Source: Capsulimonas corticalis (GTDB lineage: Bacteria > Armatimonadota > Armatimonadia > Armatimonadales > Capsulimonadaceae). From it: a stretch of DNA of 64,000 nucleotides. The notes under the pieces were generated by a model. That model had not been told where the DNA came from, made no database searches, and saw nothing but the letters and a program-made list of their open reading frames with translations. The first letter of the stretch is position 1. Each line of letters starts with the position of its first letter. Where the stretch lies: the NCBI RefSeq assembly GCF_003574315.2, contig NZ_AP025739.1:4650001-4714000 (forward strand), given 5' to 3'. Shown piece by piece: positions 42,736 through 51,597 of this stretch. The translations under genes and the position numbers were made by a program.

Positions 42736-42764
42736 AGTATAGTCCCGATCGAGGTGACTGTCAA
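42736..42764 (-). promoter_or_regulatory. leaderless consensus promoter of the lacI-type gene
   Basis: TTGACA (42764-42759), 17 nt, TATACT (42741-42736) on the minus strand. Six bases separate the -10 box from GTG 42729, so the first base of the start codon is the expected +1. Confidence 0.8.
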
Positions 42765-42783
42765 GATAGTTTTCTGAAATTTT

Positions 42784-44307
42784 TCATGGCGACTGGTTTT
42801 TTTGCCGATCGATCATCGTCGTCAGAAACACAACGCCGCGTGACGGCAGCATGACCGTGCAGCCCTTTCTCAAGTCCACTTTTTTGAGGAGGGAGGCGGC
42901 CTTCGGAAAGCGCCGATCGTCCTCGGGACGGTCCGTCTCGAAATAGCGGTAACAAGTTAGCGTTGGGGATTGCTTGAGATCCGGAACTTTGACGGTCATC
43001 GTTCGGCTTATGGCGTCGTTATTGACCAGCATGACACTCACATCCGTGCGTCCTGATCTTTGGATCGTCGCGGCGACGGCCCGGAACCGGGCGATGGCGG
43101 GACTGGTCGTCTCCACGATGCGCGATCCGCGCGGGAACAGGCGCGACATGAGCGACCAGGTGTAAAACCATGGGCGCGGGCTCTCATCCTCCGGGGGAGT
43201 CATCCGGGATCCTTGCGAATTCCAGAAGCCCCACAGCTTCATCGTCAGCGCGTCCGGCGGGTCGGGTCGGCGGTCCCAGCTGACGAGATGCATGGCGTCA
43301 TCCATATCCCATGCCAGAGCCCCCTGCCAGCCGGCGCGCGCGACCTGCGCGACATAGTCAGCCATCATGACGCCGTATTCATAAGCACGCACACGTGGCT
43401 GCTGATCGCCGTTGACGCGGCCTGTAATCAGCCCCGATTCTCCAAGAAAGCGCGGCTTGGAAAGACCATCCGGGTCGTTTTTCGCGATAACTTCCCGCTT
43501 CTCCGCGAGGAGTTTCTCCATAGAGCCGTCCAGCACCTCGGAATCCAGCGCATACCAGTGCAGATCCCAGGCGCCGAAGGTGTCGGGAGCGTCTTTTGTG
43601 GCGCGATCGATCCAGGTGAACGGCTCCAGCCACTGCGTGTTGCCCGTCGTATCGGGGCCGATGATCCGGACGCTCGCGTTTAAGCCGCGCGCGTCGAACT
43701 CTCGTCGCAGGCTGCGGACAACCGACAGCCAGGTAGCGTAATCTTTATTTCCCGACCAATCGCCATTCGGTTCGTTGATGCAGTTGAAGAAAGTGATCGT
43801 CGAATACCCGCGCTTGTCACGGAGATACGAGACGAAATCCGCCATGACCTGTGGCCAGCGGGGATCGGTCTCTTCGGCCATCAGCTCCTTTTTCGGCGGG
43901 CTCCACTCGCCAAGGATGACGGGAACGCCGCGCGACTGCGCGTAGTCGAGAATGTCGGTCAGATTCTTGAAGTCCGCCTTCTGAGCCGCCGTTCCCTCGG
44001 TCCAGATGTACTTCGGCTTGCCCTGCGCATCGAAGCCCACACAGTAGTCGCCGGTTCCGACCATGACGCGCAGATAGCCGGGGCGACAATAATCCATCCG
44101 CCGGACAATCATGTTCCAGGCGGCTGGGGTGGGGGTGTAATAGAAGCGGTCCCACTGGACGCCGAGACCCATAAACGGCGAAGTCACCGTCTTGCCGAGG
44201 CGGACGGTGACATCAGACGCCGACGCCGCCCAGATGGGACCTGCGGCGAGCGCGAGGGTCCAAGCGAGCGCGGCGATGCTCGGTGGCGAGACGAGAGATT
44301 TTTTCAT
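42784..44307 (-). CDS. secreted clan GH-A glycoside hydrolase
   Basis: 507 residues from ATG 44307, opening a signal peptide (SIAALAWTLALAAGPIWAAS). A TIM-barrel of the GH5/GH39 type follows. The acid/base Glu179 is in FFNCINEPNGDWSGN and the nucleophile Glu290 in PRFLGESGLITG. YSTITFFNCINEP and FGAWDLHWYALDSEVLDG mark strands 4 and 6-7. A beta-sandwich C-terminal domain starts near residue 410 (ARFRAVAATIQRSGRTDVSV). The substrate could be xylan, mannan or a related beta-glycan; the family number is uncertain. The neighbouring LacI-type regulator suggests substrate control. Confidence 0.83.
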   Translation of the reverse strand: MKKSLVSPPSIAALAWTLALAAGPIWAASASDVTVRLGKTVTSPFMGLGVQWDRFYYTPTPAAWNMIVRRMDYCRPGYLRVMVGTGDYCVGFDAQGKPKYIWTEGTAAQKADFKNLTDILDYAQSRGVPVILGEWSPPKKELMAEETDPRWPQVMADFVSYLRDKRGYSTITFFNCINEPNGDWSGNKDYATWLSVVRSLRREFDARGLNASVRIIGPDTTGNTQWLEPFTWIDRATKDAPDTFGAWDLHWYALDSEVLDGSMEKLLAEKREVIAKNDPDGLSKPRFLGESGLITGRVNGDQQPRVRAYEYGVMMADYVAQVARAGWQGALAWDMDDAMHLVSWDRRPDPPDALTMKLWGFWNSQGSRMTPPEDESPRPWFYTWSLMSRLFPRGSRIVETTSPAIARFRAVAATIQRSGRTDVSVMLVNNDAISRTMTVKVPDLKQSPTLTCYRYFETDRPEDDRRFPKAASLLKKVDLRKGCTVMLPSRGVVFLTTMIDRQKNQSP

Positions 44308-44413
44308 ACGCGGATGTTCGATCTTTCCTGCGGGCGTCCATGGAAAATCGCCGCTGCATTGAACGGCGATTCTCGCTCTTAGTGTATTCTTCAAAAGCCA
44401 GTCGGCGTCGGTT

Positions 44414-45235
44414 CTATTGCAGGCTGAATGTTACCGCCCAAAGCTCGCTGCTGTCCACACCGGCGGCGGCGCAGTGCGCGGTGTCAAACGATCCCGTGGT
44501 GCAGGGCGCCTTCTGCGCATCCGTGGGGGCGGCGGCATTCATGCCGCTGGAAACCGCCGCGCCGCGCAGCCACTTAGCGTGTCCGTCCGCCATCAGGAAG
44601 TTCGATCCGTCGGTGTGTATTCCCAGCGGTTTCGGAAAGTGATACAGGTCGTAGCCGGCGTTGCTGGGAAGACGTCCGCCCATATAGCCGGTGACATAGT
44701 TGCCGTAGTCCGTCAGCGCGCCGACGCCGTTCCCAGCGCCGGAATGCCCCTCGTTCGGATCGGAGAGATAGACGTCCTGGCCCTGAATTTCAAAGAGAAA
44801 GACCGACTTCGCCGGCGAAGTCAGAGCGGCGAGGCTGGCCGCGGGCTGACCGTATGTCGGCTCGACGATATTGAGATTTACCCCGTAGGACAGCGGCGGA
44901 GCGACGGAGCCGTCGGGAGCCACATAGTTCGGAGTAGGATCGTTGGGACATTTGAAGACGGCCTGGCTCTTAATGTAAGGGTACATTTGACCTGCCCAGC
45001 CCAGTCCATAGTGTCCGCTGGCGGTATTGTAGATTCCGCAGGGATATTTCTCGTCCGCGTCCTGAGTGTACTGCATCAATCCGATCCCTACTTGCTTCAA
45101 GTTGGAGAGACAGGCGATGCTGCGGGCTTTCTCTCGCGCTTTTGCGAAGACAGGGAAGAGGATTGCGGCTAGTATCGCAATAATAGCGATTACTACGAGC
45201 AGTTCGATCAGTGTAAAGGCACGGGTTTTCGACAT
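44414..45235 (-). CDS. DUF1559 pseudopilin-like protein
   Basis: 273 residues from ATG 45235 with AAGGAG 7 nt upstream. [20 protein letters not shown] is the prepilin signature, followed by [35 protein letters not shown] and [19 protein letters not shown] (H-X9-DG) complete the family pattern. It is more diverged from the twins than they are from each other. It lies 106 bp upstream of the clan GH-A gene on the same strand and may be co-transcribed with it. Confidence 0.85.
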   Translation of the reverse strand: MSKTRAFTLIELLVVIAIIAILAAILFPVFAKAREKARSIACLSNLKQVGIGLMQYTQDADEKYPCGIYNTASGHYGLGWAGQMYPYIKSQAVFKCPNDPTPNYVAPDGSVAPPLSYGVNLNIVEPTYGQPAASLAALTSPAKSVFLFEIQGQDVYLSDPNEGHSGAGNGVGALTDYGNYVTGYMGGRLPSNAGYDLYHFPKPLGIHTDGSNFLMADGHAKWLRGAAVSSGMNAAAPTDAQKAPCTTGSFDTAHCAAAGVDSSELWAVTFSLQ

Positions 45236-45317
45236 AACAAACTCCTTGAGAAACGAGAGACGAATTAAGAATGGAAACGGCCATCATCCTCGGCGTTCTT
45301 GCCTGGGAAGATGGCCT

Positions 45318-45346
45318 ATTCTATCATGCGCCCGAGACGTTGTCAA
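45318..45346 (-). promoter_or_regulatory. promoter of the pseudopilin gene
   Basis: TTGACA (45346-45341), 17 nt, TAGAAT (45323-45318) on the minus strand. The start near 45311 gives a leader of ~76 nt. Confidence 0.75.
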
Positions 45347-45393
45347 GGCTTTTTATCAAACTGTGTAATAAAATTTCTGAAATATTTCGTAGA

Positions 45394-46245
45394 TCAATCA
45401 CTGTCAATTGCGGAATGCGCTGGCTTTTCGGCAGCGGAGGCGTCCTCCGGCATGAGTGGATACATCAGCTGATCGATCAGCGCCGGCGGCATTGTGGCGT
45501 CGATCCCATAAGACTCCGGCCACTCTTTCGGGAGGTTATGGGTCCCGAAGATCCGGTCTAGCCACGGAAGGGTCGAGGAGTAATTGTGGTCGATCAGACC
45601 GGTTTTCGTGTGGTGCCAGTGATGGAATTTCGGCGTGGAGATCAGCCACTCCAGCGGCCCGAAGCTCCATTTAAGATTGGCGTGGATGAAGAAGCCCCAA
45701 ACCGTGCCCACCAGCGTCACCAGCACCGGGAGGCTGCTACCGCCGGTCGCGCTCGTCGGACCGCCCAGGCCCAGCACATAGATCGGCACAAGGGCGCACG
45801 TGCGGCTAAACACCATATCGAGCGGGTGCGCGCGTGTGTTGACCAGAAAATCGAGTTCTTCCGCGCTGTGGTGGACCGAATGGAAGCGCCATAGGAACGG
45901 GATCTGATGGCTCCAGCGATGTCCCCAGTAATACCCAACTTCGCCTGCAACCAGACCCAGCAAGGCGCGCGCCCAGAGGGGAAGGGAGGCCGTCAGGGCA
46001 AACAGTTCTCCAGGGATGATGTGCTGAACCGACCAGCCCAGAATGGCCGCCGGCACGCTCAAGATGGCGGCAGGCAGCAGGCTATTGAGGAAATAGTAAC
46101 AGAGGTCCGCGCCGATTCCCTTGCGCAGCGCTTTATGGCTGTGGACCGCAAAAAAATATTCCAGCGGGACAAAGATCACGACGAGAATCGTCAGCCAGAG
46201 CGAGAGCTTGAGGAGACTGAGCAGAATTGCAACGAGCTGGGCCAT
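45394..46245 (-). CDS. sterol desaturase/fatty acid hydroxylase family protein
   Basis: 283 residues. Several membrane segments are visible (LLKLSLWLTILVVIFVPLEY; LLPAAILSVPAAILGWSV; VLVTLVGTVWGFFIHANL). The di-iron histidine motifs are GHRWSHQIPFLWRFHSVHHS and PKFHHWHHTKTGLIDHN, and a conserved NYSSTLPWLDRIFGTH segment follows. The protein resembles the ERG3-like group and probably modifies a membrane lipid. It is unlike the shorter family member at 33078. The last ~25 residues are Ala/Glu-rich. A 14-bp hairpin lies upstream, between it and the PEP-CTERM gene. Confidence 0.87.
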   Translation of the reverse strand: MAQLVAILLSLLKLSLWLTILVVIFVPLEYFFAVHSHKALRKGIGADLCYYFLNSLLPAAILSVPAAILGWSVQHIIPGELFALTASLPLWARALLGLVAGEVGYYWGHRWSHQIPFLWRFHSVHHSAEELDFLVNTRAHPLDMVFSRTCALVPIYVLGLGGPTSATGGSSLPVLVTLVGTVWGFFIHANLKWSFGPLEWLISTPKFHHWHHTKTGLIDHNYSSTLPWLDRIFGTHNLPKEWPESYGIDATMPPALIDQLMYPLMPEDASAAEKPAHSAIDSD

Positions 46246-46350
46246 ATGTGCTTTCCTGGCCCGTCAAAGAGTGGAGCCGGAAAGCGACTTCGCCGGCGGG
46301 ACGAGCATGAACGGAGTGTACCATCAAAATCGATGGAGTTAATATACTCA

Positions 46351-46388
46351 ACGGCCTGAAGGAGAGAGAATTTCCTCCTTCAGGCCGT
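46351..46388. terminator. 14-bp perfect hairpin after the PEP-CTERM gene
   Basis: ACGGCCTGAAGGAG pairs with CTCCTTCAGGCCGT around a 10-nt loop. A clear T-tract is missing, so intrinsic termination is uncertain. Confidence 0.5.
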
Positions 46389-46422
46389 GGAATGATCGTG
46401 CTAAGCTGGGGTTAACCCCGAC

Positions 46423-47163
46423 TTACGCAGCGGACTTTTTCGCGACGGAGCGGCGGCGGATGATAACGCCAAGTCCGAACACGCCGGCGAACATCGCCGC
46501 GAGGGAGGAGGGCTCAGGCACGGCGGTCAGCGTGACGCCGTCCAGCAGGGCGAATGGGGGAACGCCGTTCGGAGTGCCGGTCGCCAGGAACGAGAGGACC
46601 TCAGAGCCGGACGTTGCGGTGAAGTTGAACGTCTGGTGCTTCCAGCCGGAAAAGTCATGGCTTGGGAGAGCGGTAATGGACGTGGTGTGGCTGTCGCCGC
46701 CCAGGCTGACCGTCCACTTGTCCGTGGTGTCGCCGGTATAGCCGTACTGCTGCGCGGCCGCCCAGTCGAAACCAACCGCATATGTATGGCCTGCTTTCAG
46801 GCCCGTGATATTCTGCGTGATCGCGCCCACGTTATAGGCTCCGTCCGCGCCGACATAGTTCCCGCCGGTAGGACTGGCCGTCAGTCCGTTCGCCGAGCCG
46901 TTGGCCGGTCCCCAGAGCTTCAAATCCAGGTGTCCGTATTGGCCATCTACGCCGGGGCTGTCGGCGTCATCCTTGGTGAAAATGAAGTTGTAGCCGTCCG
47001 TCGTCCAGTAATCGGCTGAGGTGATCCCATGGTTCATCTGGCCAGGGCCGTTTGATGTTGCCTCAAAACCACCGTTCTTGACCAAATTCGTCGCGTTCGC
47101 GCTGCCCGCCAGGCTCGCCGTCAGCCCCAGCACGGCGATCGCCGCCATCATCTTCTTCGTCAT
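46423..47163 (-). CDS. PEP-CTERM exported protein
   Basis: 246 residues from ATG 47163 with AGGAG upstream. The signal peptide is MMAAIAVLGLTASLAGSANA. A DUF642- or carbohydrate-binding-like domain follows, beginning NLVKNGGFEATSNGPGQMNH and including FDWAAAQQYGYTGDTTDKWT and SGWKHQTFNFTATSGSEVLS. The C-terminus has VPEPSSLAAMFAGVFGLGVI and then IRRRS, the PEP-CTERM sorting signal. Surface or extracellular export through exosortase is expected. The function is otherwise unknown. Confidence 0.87.
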   Translation of the reverse strand: MTKKMMAAIAVLGLTASLAGSANATNLVKNGGFEATSNGPGQMNHGITSADYWTTDGYNFIFTKDDADSPGVDGQYGHLDLKLWGPANGSANGLTASPTGGNYVGADGAYNVGAITQNITGLKAGHTYAVGFDWAAAQQYGYTGDTTDKWTVSLGGDSHTTSITALPSHDFSGWKHQTFNFTATSGSEVLSFLATGTPNGVPPFALLDGVTLTAVPEPSSLAAMFAGVFGLGVIIRRRSVAKKSAA

Positions 47164-47553
47164 TTCTATTTCTCCTGAGGAATAAATTACCATTTCGACA
47201 ATTCGGGACTGACATATCGCTTTGCGACAATCATCCTTCTTCGCGGAAACGGTCGTGAGCGTGACACCTCTGTAACTGCCTGTGATAGCCATTCAACCCG
47301 AGAAATAACCAGTACTACGAACGGTGCTTTATGAATGGTCTACGTGCTCGCGACTAAGCTATAAAGACGCTGAATGAGGCCGATCCAGAGACGGATTCGC
47401 CAATTTTTGGGAATCCTTACTACAGTGCTTTAATGGAATAAGAACAATTCATATTGAATTGAGCAGAAAGCATGCAGCCGTATTAATTATACACGACATT
47501 TATGGAATTCGACGGATGAAATTGGGGAAATTGTTTTAATCACAACAAAATGT
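47164..47553. other. 390-bp intergenic region
   Basis: No gene or clear promoter pair was found. The right part (~47390-47520) is AT-rich and has a minus-strand TATAAT near 47483-47488 without a good -35 box. Confidence 0.55.
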
Positions 47554-48180
47554 TCAATCGCTTTGTGGTGAGAGAGGCGAGGGGAGATAAACTTGGCGCC
47601 AGCAGCGGCGCAGCGTTTGCACGCCGCTATACTTTTGGTCCGGAAGCAGCGCCCAGGCTTGCTTGCTGAAGACGAGGATCTCGTCGCCGTCGCCGACGCT
47701 GTCCGATTGTTTGGGGTGCGTGCTGGCGGTCCCGGCGCAAACGACGACAAATGTGGTGTCCAAACTCAGCACGACCGCCTGAGGACTGCACCGGTCGGCG
47801 TCCAGCCAGTCTCCCAGCACTTCCACGCCGGTCAGCGTCTGTCCGATCAGATCCCGCCAGGGCTCCGCGTCCGTGGCGATCAGTTTCGCCAGCGCGTCGC
47901 TGTTGTCGGCGCGCACGGAATGGTCGCTGACCGTCAGATGGTATTCCAAATTGTCGGTGTCGAGAAATATGCTTTTGGAATCCCAGTCGAATTCAATCTC
48001 CGCATCGTCAAAAACGAGATGGATCGCCTGCCGCGCGCCGCGTTTTTGGGGAAGATATTTATTGCCGCCGTCGGACGCGAGGACATATTCATTCACGCCG
48101 CGTAAACGCCGACCGATCACTCGCGTCAGGGGAGCGGCGATCAGTTTGTCGAACAAGTTGTCGTACTCGGAATTTGCCAT
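47554..48180 (-). CDS. hypothetical protein
   Basis: 208 residues, soluble. No family was recognised. The first half has LTRVIGRRLRGVNEYVLASD and HLVFDDAEIEFDWDSKSIFL, and the second half TGVEVLGDWLDADRCSPQAV. The repeated pattern of strands with Asp/Trp-rich turns resembles small immunity-like or SMI1-like folds but without a firm signature. Codon use fits the genome. It stands alone, divergent from the DsbA-family gene. Confidence 0.6.
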   Translation of the reverse strand: MANSEYDNLFDKLIAAPLTRVIGRRLRGVNEYVLASDGGNKYLPQKRGARQAIHLVFDDAEIEFDWDSKSIFLDTDNLEYHLTVSDHSVRADNSDALAKLIATDAEPWRDLIGQTLTGVEVLGDWLDADRCSPQAVVLSLDTTFVVVCAGTASTHPKQSDSVGDGDEILVFSKQAWALLPDQKYSGVQTLRRCWRQVYLPSPLSPQSD

Positions 48181-48324
48181 GGATTTTGGAATCGCTCATT
48201 TCGACGCGGCGCGGAACTTCGCGCGTCAGATCGCCATTGTACCTTCGGATGCGGAGCGGGCGCCGGAACTTTTGACATGGGCCCGGAGAATGCTCCATAT
48301 CACTGTTTTTCCTGGGAGAACTCA

Positions 48325-48963
48325 ATGACCGATAAGCCAGAACTCAAAGTGACGATTGCGCACGATTATCTTTGCCCGTGGTGCTGGATTGGCGTCCTCC
48401 AGGCAAAGCGCCTTAAGGAAGAGTTTCCGCAGATCCGGCAGGAGTGGATCGGGTACGAACTGCTCCCCGAAGCGCTCGGACCGCTGCCGGACTTTACTCC
48501 CAAGCCAAAAGATCCCAACGAGCCTCCGGCTCCGCCCTCGCGCCTGGAGCTGCTGGCGGAGCTCGACGGCATTCCGATCCCGAAGGACCGCACGATCGGC
48601 GTTATCCGCACACATCATCCATTGCAGGGCGCCGAGTATATGAAACACAACGCGCCAAACTTATTTGACGCCTACAATGAAGCCGTGTACCGAGCGTTCT
48701 GGGAGCGCTCGGAAGATATCTCGGATCTTGGCGTTCTTGCCGCGATCGTCGAAGGAATTGGGATCGATCCCAAGGACTTTACGGAAAAGCTCGCCGCCAG
48801 GGCTTATTCGGATAAGATCGTCGAGTTTGACGACGACGCCTATGCGCGCGATGTCACCCACGTGCCCACGTTTATGTTCCGAGGCGAGCGCTGCGCCGAG
48901 GCGCCGTATGCGACGATTCGCGAGATGGCGCTTCGCTATTTGGCGTGGTACAACAAAGGGTAA
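48325..48963 (+). CDS. DsbA/FrnE-family thioredoxin-fold protein
   Basis: 212 residues from ATG 48325 with GGGAG upstream. The N-terminus KVTIAHDYLCPWCWIGVLQA contains the CPWC active site (Cys17, Cys20). A helical insertion follows, with IRTHHPLQGAEYMKHNAPNL and AVYRAFWERSEDISDLGVLA, and the cis-Pro loop is DVTHVPTFMFRG. FrnE-type proteins are cytoplasmic oxidoreductases or isomerases of unclear substrate. No signal peptide is seen. Confidence 0.88.
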   Translation: MTDKPELKVTIAHDYLCPWCWIGVLQAKRLKEEFPQIRQEWIGYELLPEALGPLPDFTPKPKDPNEPPAPPSRLELLAELDGIPIPKDRTIGVIRTHHPLQGAEYMKHNAPNLFDAYNEAVYRAFWERSEDISDLGVLAAIVEGIGIDPKDFTEKLAARAYSDKIVEFDDDAYARDVTHVPTFMFRGERCAEAPYATIREMALRYLAWYNKG

Positions 48964-49136
48964 ACCTTTCACCCTCATCCTCCGTAAAAATTGACTGGCG
49001 ACTCTTTCAAAAACAGAACGCGCTTTGCCTTGGAACGAGGTAAACTCTCATGGTCGAACCAAAACTGTACAATCAGTGGGTTTAATCCGAGTGCGATTTG
49101 TTTTTGAAAAAGTTTTTGTACGGAGGATTGTCTAGA

Positions 49137-51554
49137 ATGAACAAACGATGGCCGAGTATCTCGGCCGTGTTGCTGTTGTCTTCGACGGCGGCGCTCACGC
49201 CGATGAGTGCGTTCGCCGCCGACGCTCTGGCCGACGCGCCCCGCGCGGCGGTGATGCTGCAAACGGATTTTCCGGTTTTTGGAGTTACCGGCCGGGTCTC
49301 CCCGAAGGCGATCGCCGCAAATCTCACCGCCGCCGGCGTCCCTGCCGATCTGCTGGACGCCAAGGCGCTGGCCGATTCCGGGCGACTGAACGCCAAGCGC
49401 TACGCCGTTGTGGTGCTCCCGTACGGAAATAACTTCCCGAAAGCCGCCTTTGCTAACTTGCAGGACTTCCACCACGCCGGCGGCAGCTTCGTGCTGACCG
49501 GTATTCCCTTCACGCATCCCATCCAGCGCGTCAAAGACAAAAAGGGGAATGAGTCCTGGTCCGACATGGGGCACAACCACGACGCCGCGCTGTTTGGTCC
49601 CGATGGGATCGGCGTCGGCGGGTTCACGGAGCCCTCCGAGCAGGACACAAGCCTTGCCGCGAGTGATCCGCTTGGGCTGAAGGTTTTGGGACGCACCTGG
49701 TCGGGTCGAACCCAGATGATGGACCCCAGCACTCTGCCGGCGGAAGATCAGGTGATTCCGATTCTTGTTCAAGGGACGCTGCCCGTCGCCGCCATGATCG
49801 TGCATAACGACGCCGCCTACAAAGGCGCGGTCGATGTCTGGACGACACACCCCGATACGGGCGACTTAGAGGCGTATGATACCGAGCAGATGATTACGCG
49901 CGGCGTTGTCGCGATCCTCGCGCAAAAGAACCTGCTGCCCGCCGATCGCGTGCAAACGGCCTTCGACAGCCTGACGAATATCCCGAAGCCCAAGCAGTAC
50001 GCTAACTTGGAGCTGCCGACGCCTCCGCGCCCTTATGAGACGTTTCAGCCGCGCAGCAATCCGCCCGCCGAGCATCTCTACGTCGCTGATGTGCGCAAGA
50101 TCAAGCCCGAAGAGCGACTGCTGCTCAGCTCCCTTCAGGGAATCGTCAACCGCAAGCAGCCGCGCATCTATCTGCTGTTCCGTGACAGCGACGTATTCTG
50201 GCTCAAGCAGCTGCAAGCCCAGGGAACGACGGGATCTACCCACAAGGTGAAGAACCCTCTTTCGCTCCTGAAAATCTTCAAAGACGATTTCCAGGGCGCC
50301 GTGGTCACCGATCCAAACGTCTATGTCACGCCCCATGTCGCGGTGGACATCGCCGGACTGGAAGATCAAGTGATCGCGACTCCGGAGCTCGCCCAGCGGC
50401 TCAAGCTGGACATCAAAACGGACCTGCGCGGACGCTTCAAAGATGACGCCGACGCTTACAAATATGTCCGCACGGAGCTGCTGCCGCGTCTCAATCCCTA
50501 TCTGTCCATTTCGCTGGACGCGCCGCTGGACTCGGGCGCGATCGATCAGATCATCCAGGCGCGCGGCCTGGCGCTCTGGGTCACCGGACCAAAGGAGCAG
50601 GAGAAGCCCGGCGCGAACGAAAATGCGGAGGTCGCGGAGATCGAGGCGATGTTCGCGCAGCTTCCGCTCAACGCGGTGGTGCGCGGCTACTGGTACAGCG
50701 GCGGCGACAGCAATGGTCTGGACGAAGGCCCGGGCGTCTCCCTGGCGTCACGCTTCGGCAAAGTCACCGTTGTCTCAGATTACGTCTCGAACTTCTCCGT
50801 CTTCAGCGGCGCCCCGGCGAAGACCCGCACGCAAAAGCGCAACCCCGCGCCGGCGTTCGATCCCACTAAGGTCTATGTCGCGGTGACCGTTTCCGACGGC
50901 GATAACCTCTGCACGTGGCAGAATAACTTCCAGGATTACTTCAACGATCCGCTGCACGGCACGTTCCCCATCGGCTGGGGCATGGGGCCGACGCTGCTGG
51001 ACTGCGCTCCGAACATGGTGCAGTGGTACTACGACCACGCGACGCCCAATGACGAGTTCTTCTGCGACGTGAGCGGCGTGGGCTACATCTACCCGCCGGA
51101 CTGGGCGAAGTCCCTCAAGGACCGTGACGGCGCGCTAAGCTCGTTCTTCGGATGGACGGCGAAGTATATGGACATGCTGGACATGAAGACCATCCGGCAT
51201 ATGAACGTCCGCGCGACCGACATCGCCGAGATGGGCCGCGAGCTGCCGAACACCAAATTCTTCGTTCCCGACTACGGCTACGCTGGCGAAAAGGGCTACG
51301 ACGCGATTACCTATCCGCTGCCCACCGGCCAAACCGTCTTCCGGACAATCACCGACGGCAATCCGCGTGAAATGGCCGCCCAAATCAAAAACCGTGTCGG
51401 CGACCGCCGCCCGGCGTTCGTCAACGCCTTCATTGTGAACTGGGGAAATAGTCTCAAGGATATCAAGAAGGGGCTGGACGATCTGGGGCCGGGGTACGTG
51501 GCTGTGACGCCGTCGCAGCTAAATGACTTGTACAATCAGGCGAAGGGGAAGTAG
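49137..51554 (+). CDS. secreted GxGYxYP-domain protein
   Basis: 805 residues from ATG 49137 with CGGAGGA upstream. A signal peptide (SAVLLLSSTAALTPMSAFAA) is followed by ~280 residues of a glutamine-amidotransferase-like fold (VVVLPYGNNFPKAAFANLQD; HHAGGSFVLTGIPF). The second part holds the GxGYxYP domain: an N-terminal piece near ~320-440 (LLLSSLQGIVNRKQPRIYLL) and the core with VAVTVSDGDNLCTWQNNFQD, PIGWGMGP and the name-giving SGVGYIYPPDW near residue 645. The family is linked to polysaccharide processing in other bacteria but is biochemically poorly known. A 14-bp hairpin follows. Confidence 0.82.
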   Translation: MNKRWPSISAVLLLSSTAALTPMSAFAADALADAPRAAVMLQTDFPVFGVTGRVSPKAIAANLTAAGVPADLLDAKALADSGRLNAKRYAVVVLPYGNNFPKAAFANLQDFHHAGGSFVLTGIPFTHPIQRVKDKKGNESWSDMGHNHDAALFGPDGIGVGGFTEPSEQDTSLAASDPLGLKVLGRTWSGRTQMMDPSTLPAEDQVIPILVQGTLPVAAMIVHNDAAYKGAVDVWTTHPDTGDLEAYDTEQMITRGVVAILAQKNLLPADRVQTAFDSLTNIPKPKQYANLELPTPPRPYETFQPRSNPPAEHLYVADVRKIKPEERLLLSSLQGIVNRKQPRIYLLFRDSDVFWLKQLQAQGTTGSTHKVKNPLSLLKIFKDDFQGAVVTDPNVYVTPHVAVDIAGLEDQVIATPELAQRLKLDIKTDLRGRFKDDADAYKYVRTELLPRLNPYLSISLDAPLDSGAIDQIIQARGLALWVTGPKEQEKPGANENAEVAEIEAMFAQLPLNAVVRGYWYSGGDSNGLDEGPGVSLASRFGKVTVVSDYVSNFSVFSGAPAKTRTQKRNPAPAFDPTKVYVAVTVSDGDNLCTWQNNFQDYFNDPLHGTFPIGWGMGPTLLDCAPNMVQWYYDHATPNDEFFCDVSGVGYIYPPDWAKSLKDRDGALSSFFGWTAKYMDMLDMKTIRHMNVRATDIAEMGRELPNTKFFVPDYGYAGEKGYDAITYPLPTGQTVFRTITDGNPREMAAQIKNRVGDRRPAFVNAFIVNWGNSLKDIKKGLDDLGPGYVAVTPSQLNDLYNQAKGK

Positions 51555-51558
51555 AGCC

Positions 51559-51592
51559 AGAGGCGCCGGCGGTTAAAACCGCCGGCGCCTCT
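51559..51592. terminator. perfect 14-bp GC-rich hairpin
   Basis: AGAGGCGCCGGCGG pairs with CCGCCGGCGCCTCT around TTAAAA. It lies between the convergent GxGYxYP gene and coaBC. There is no T-tract. Confidence 0.6.
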
Positions 51593-51597
51593 AATGT

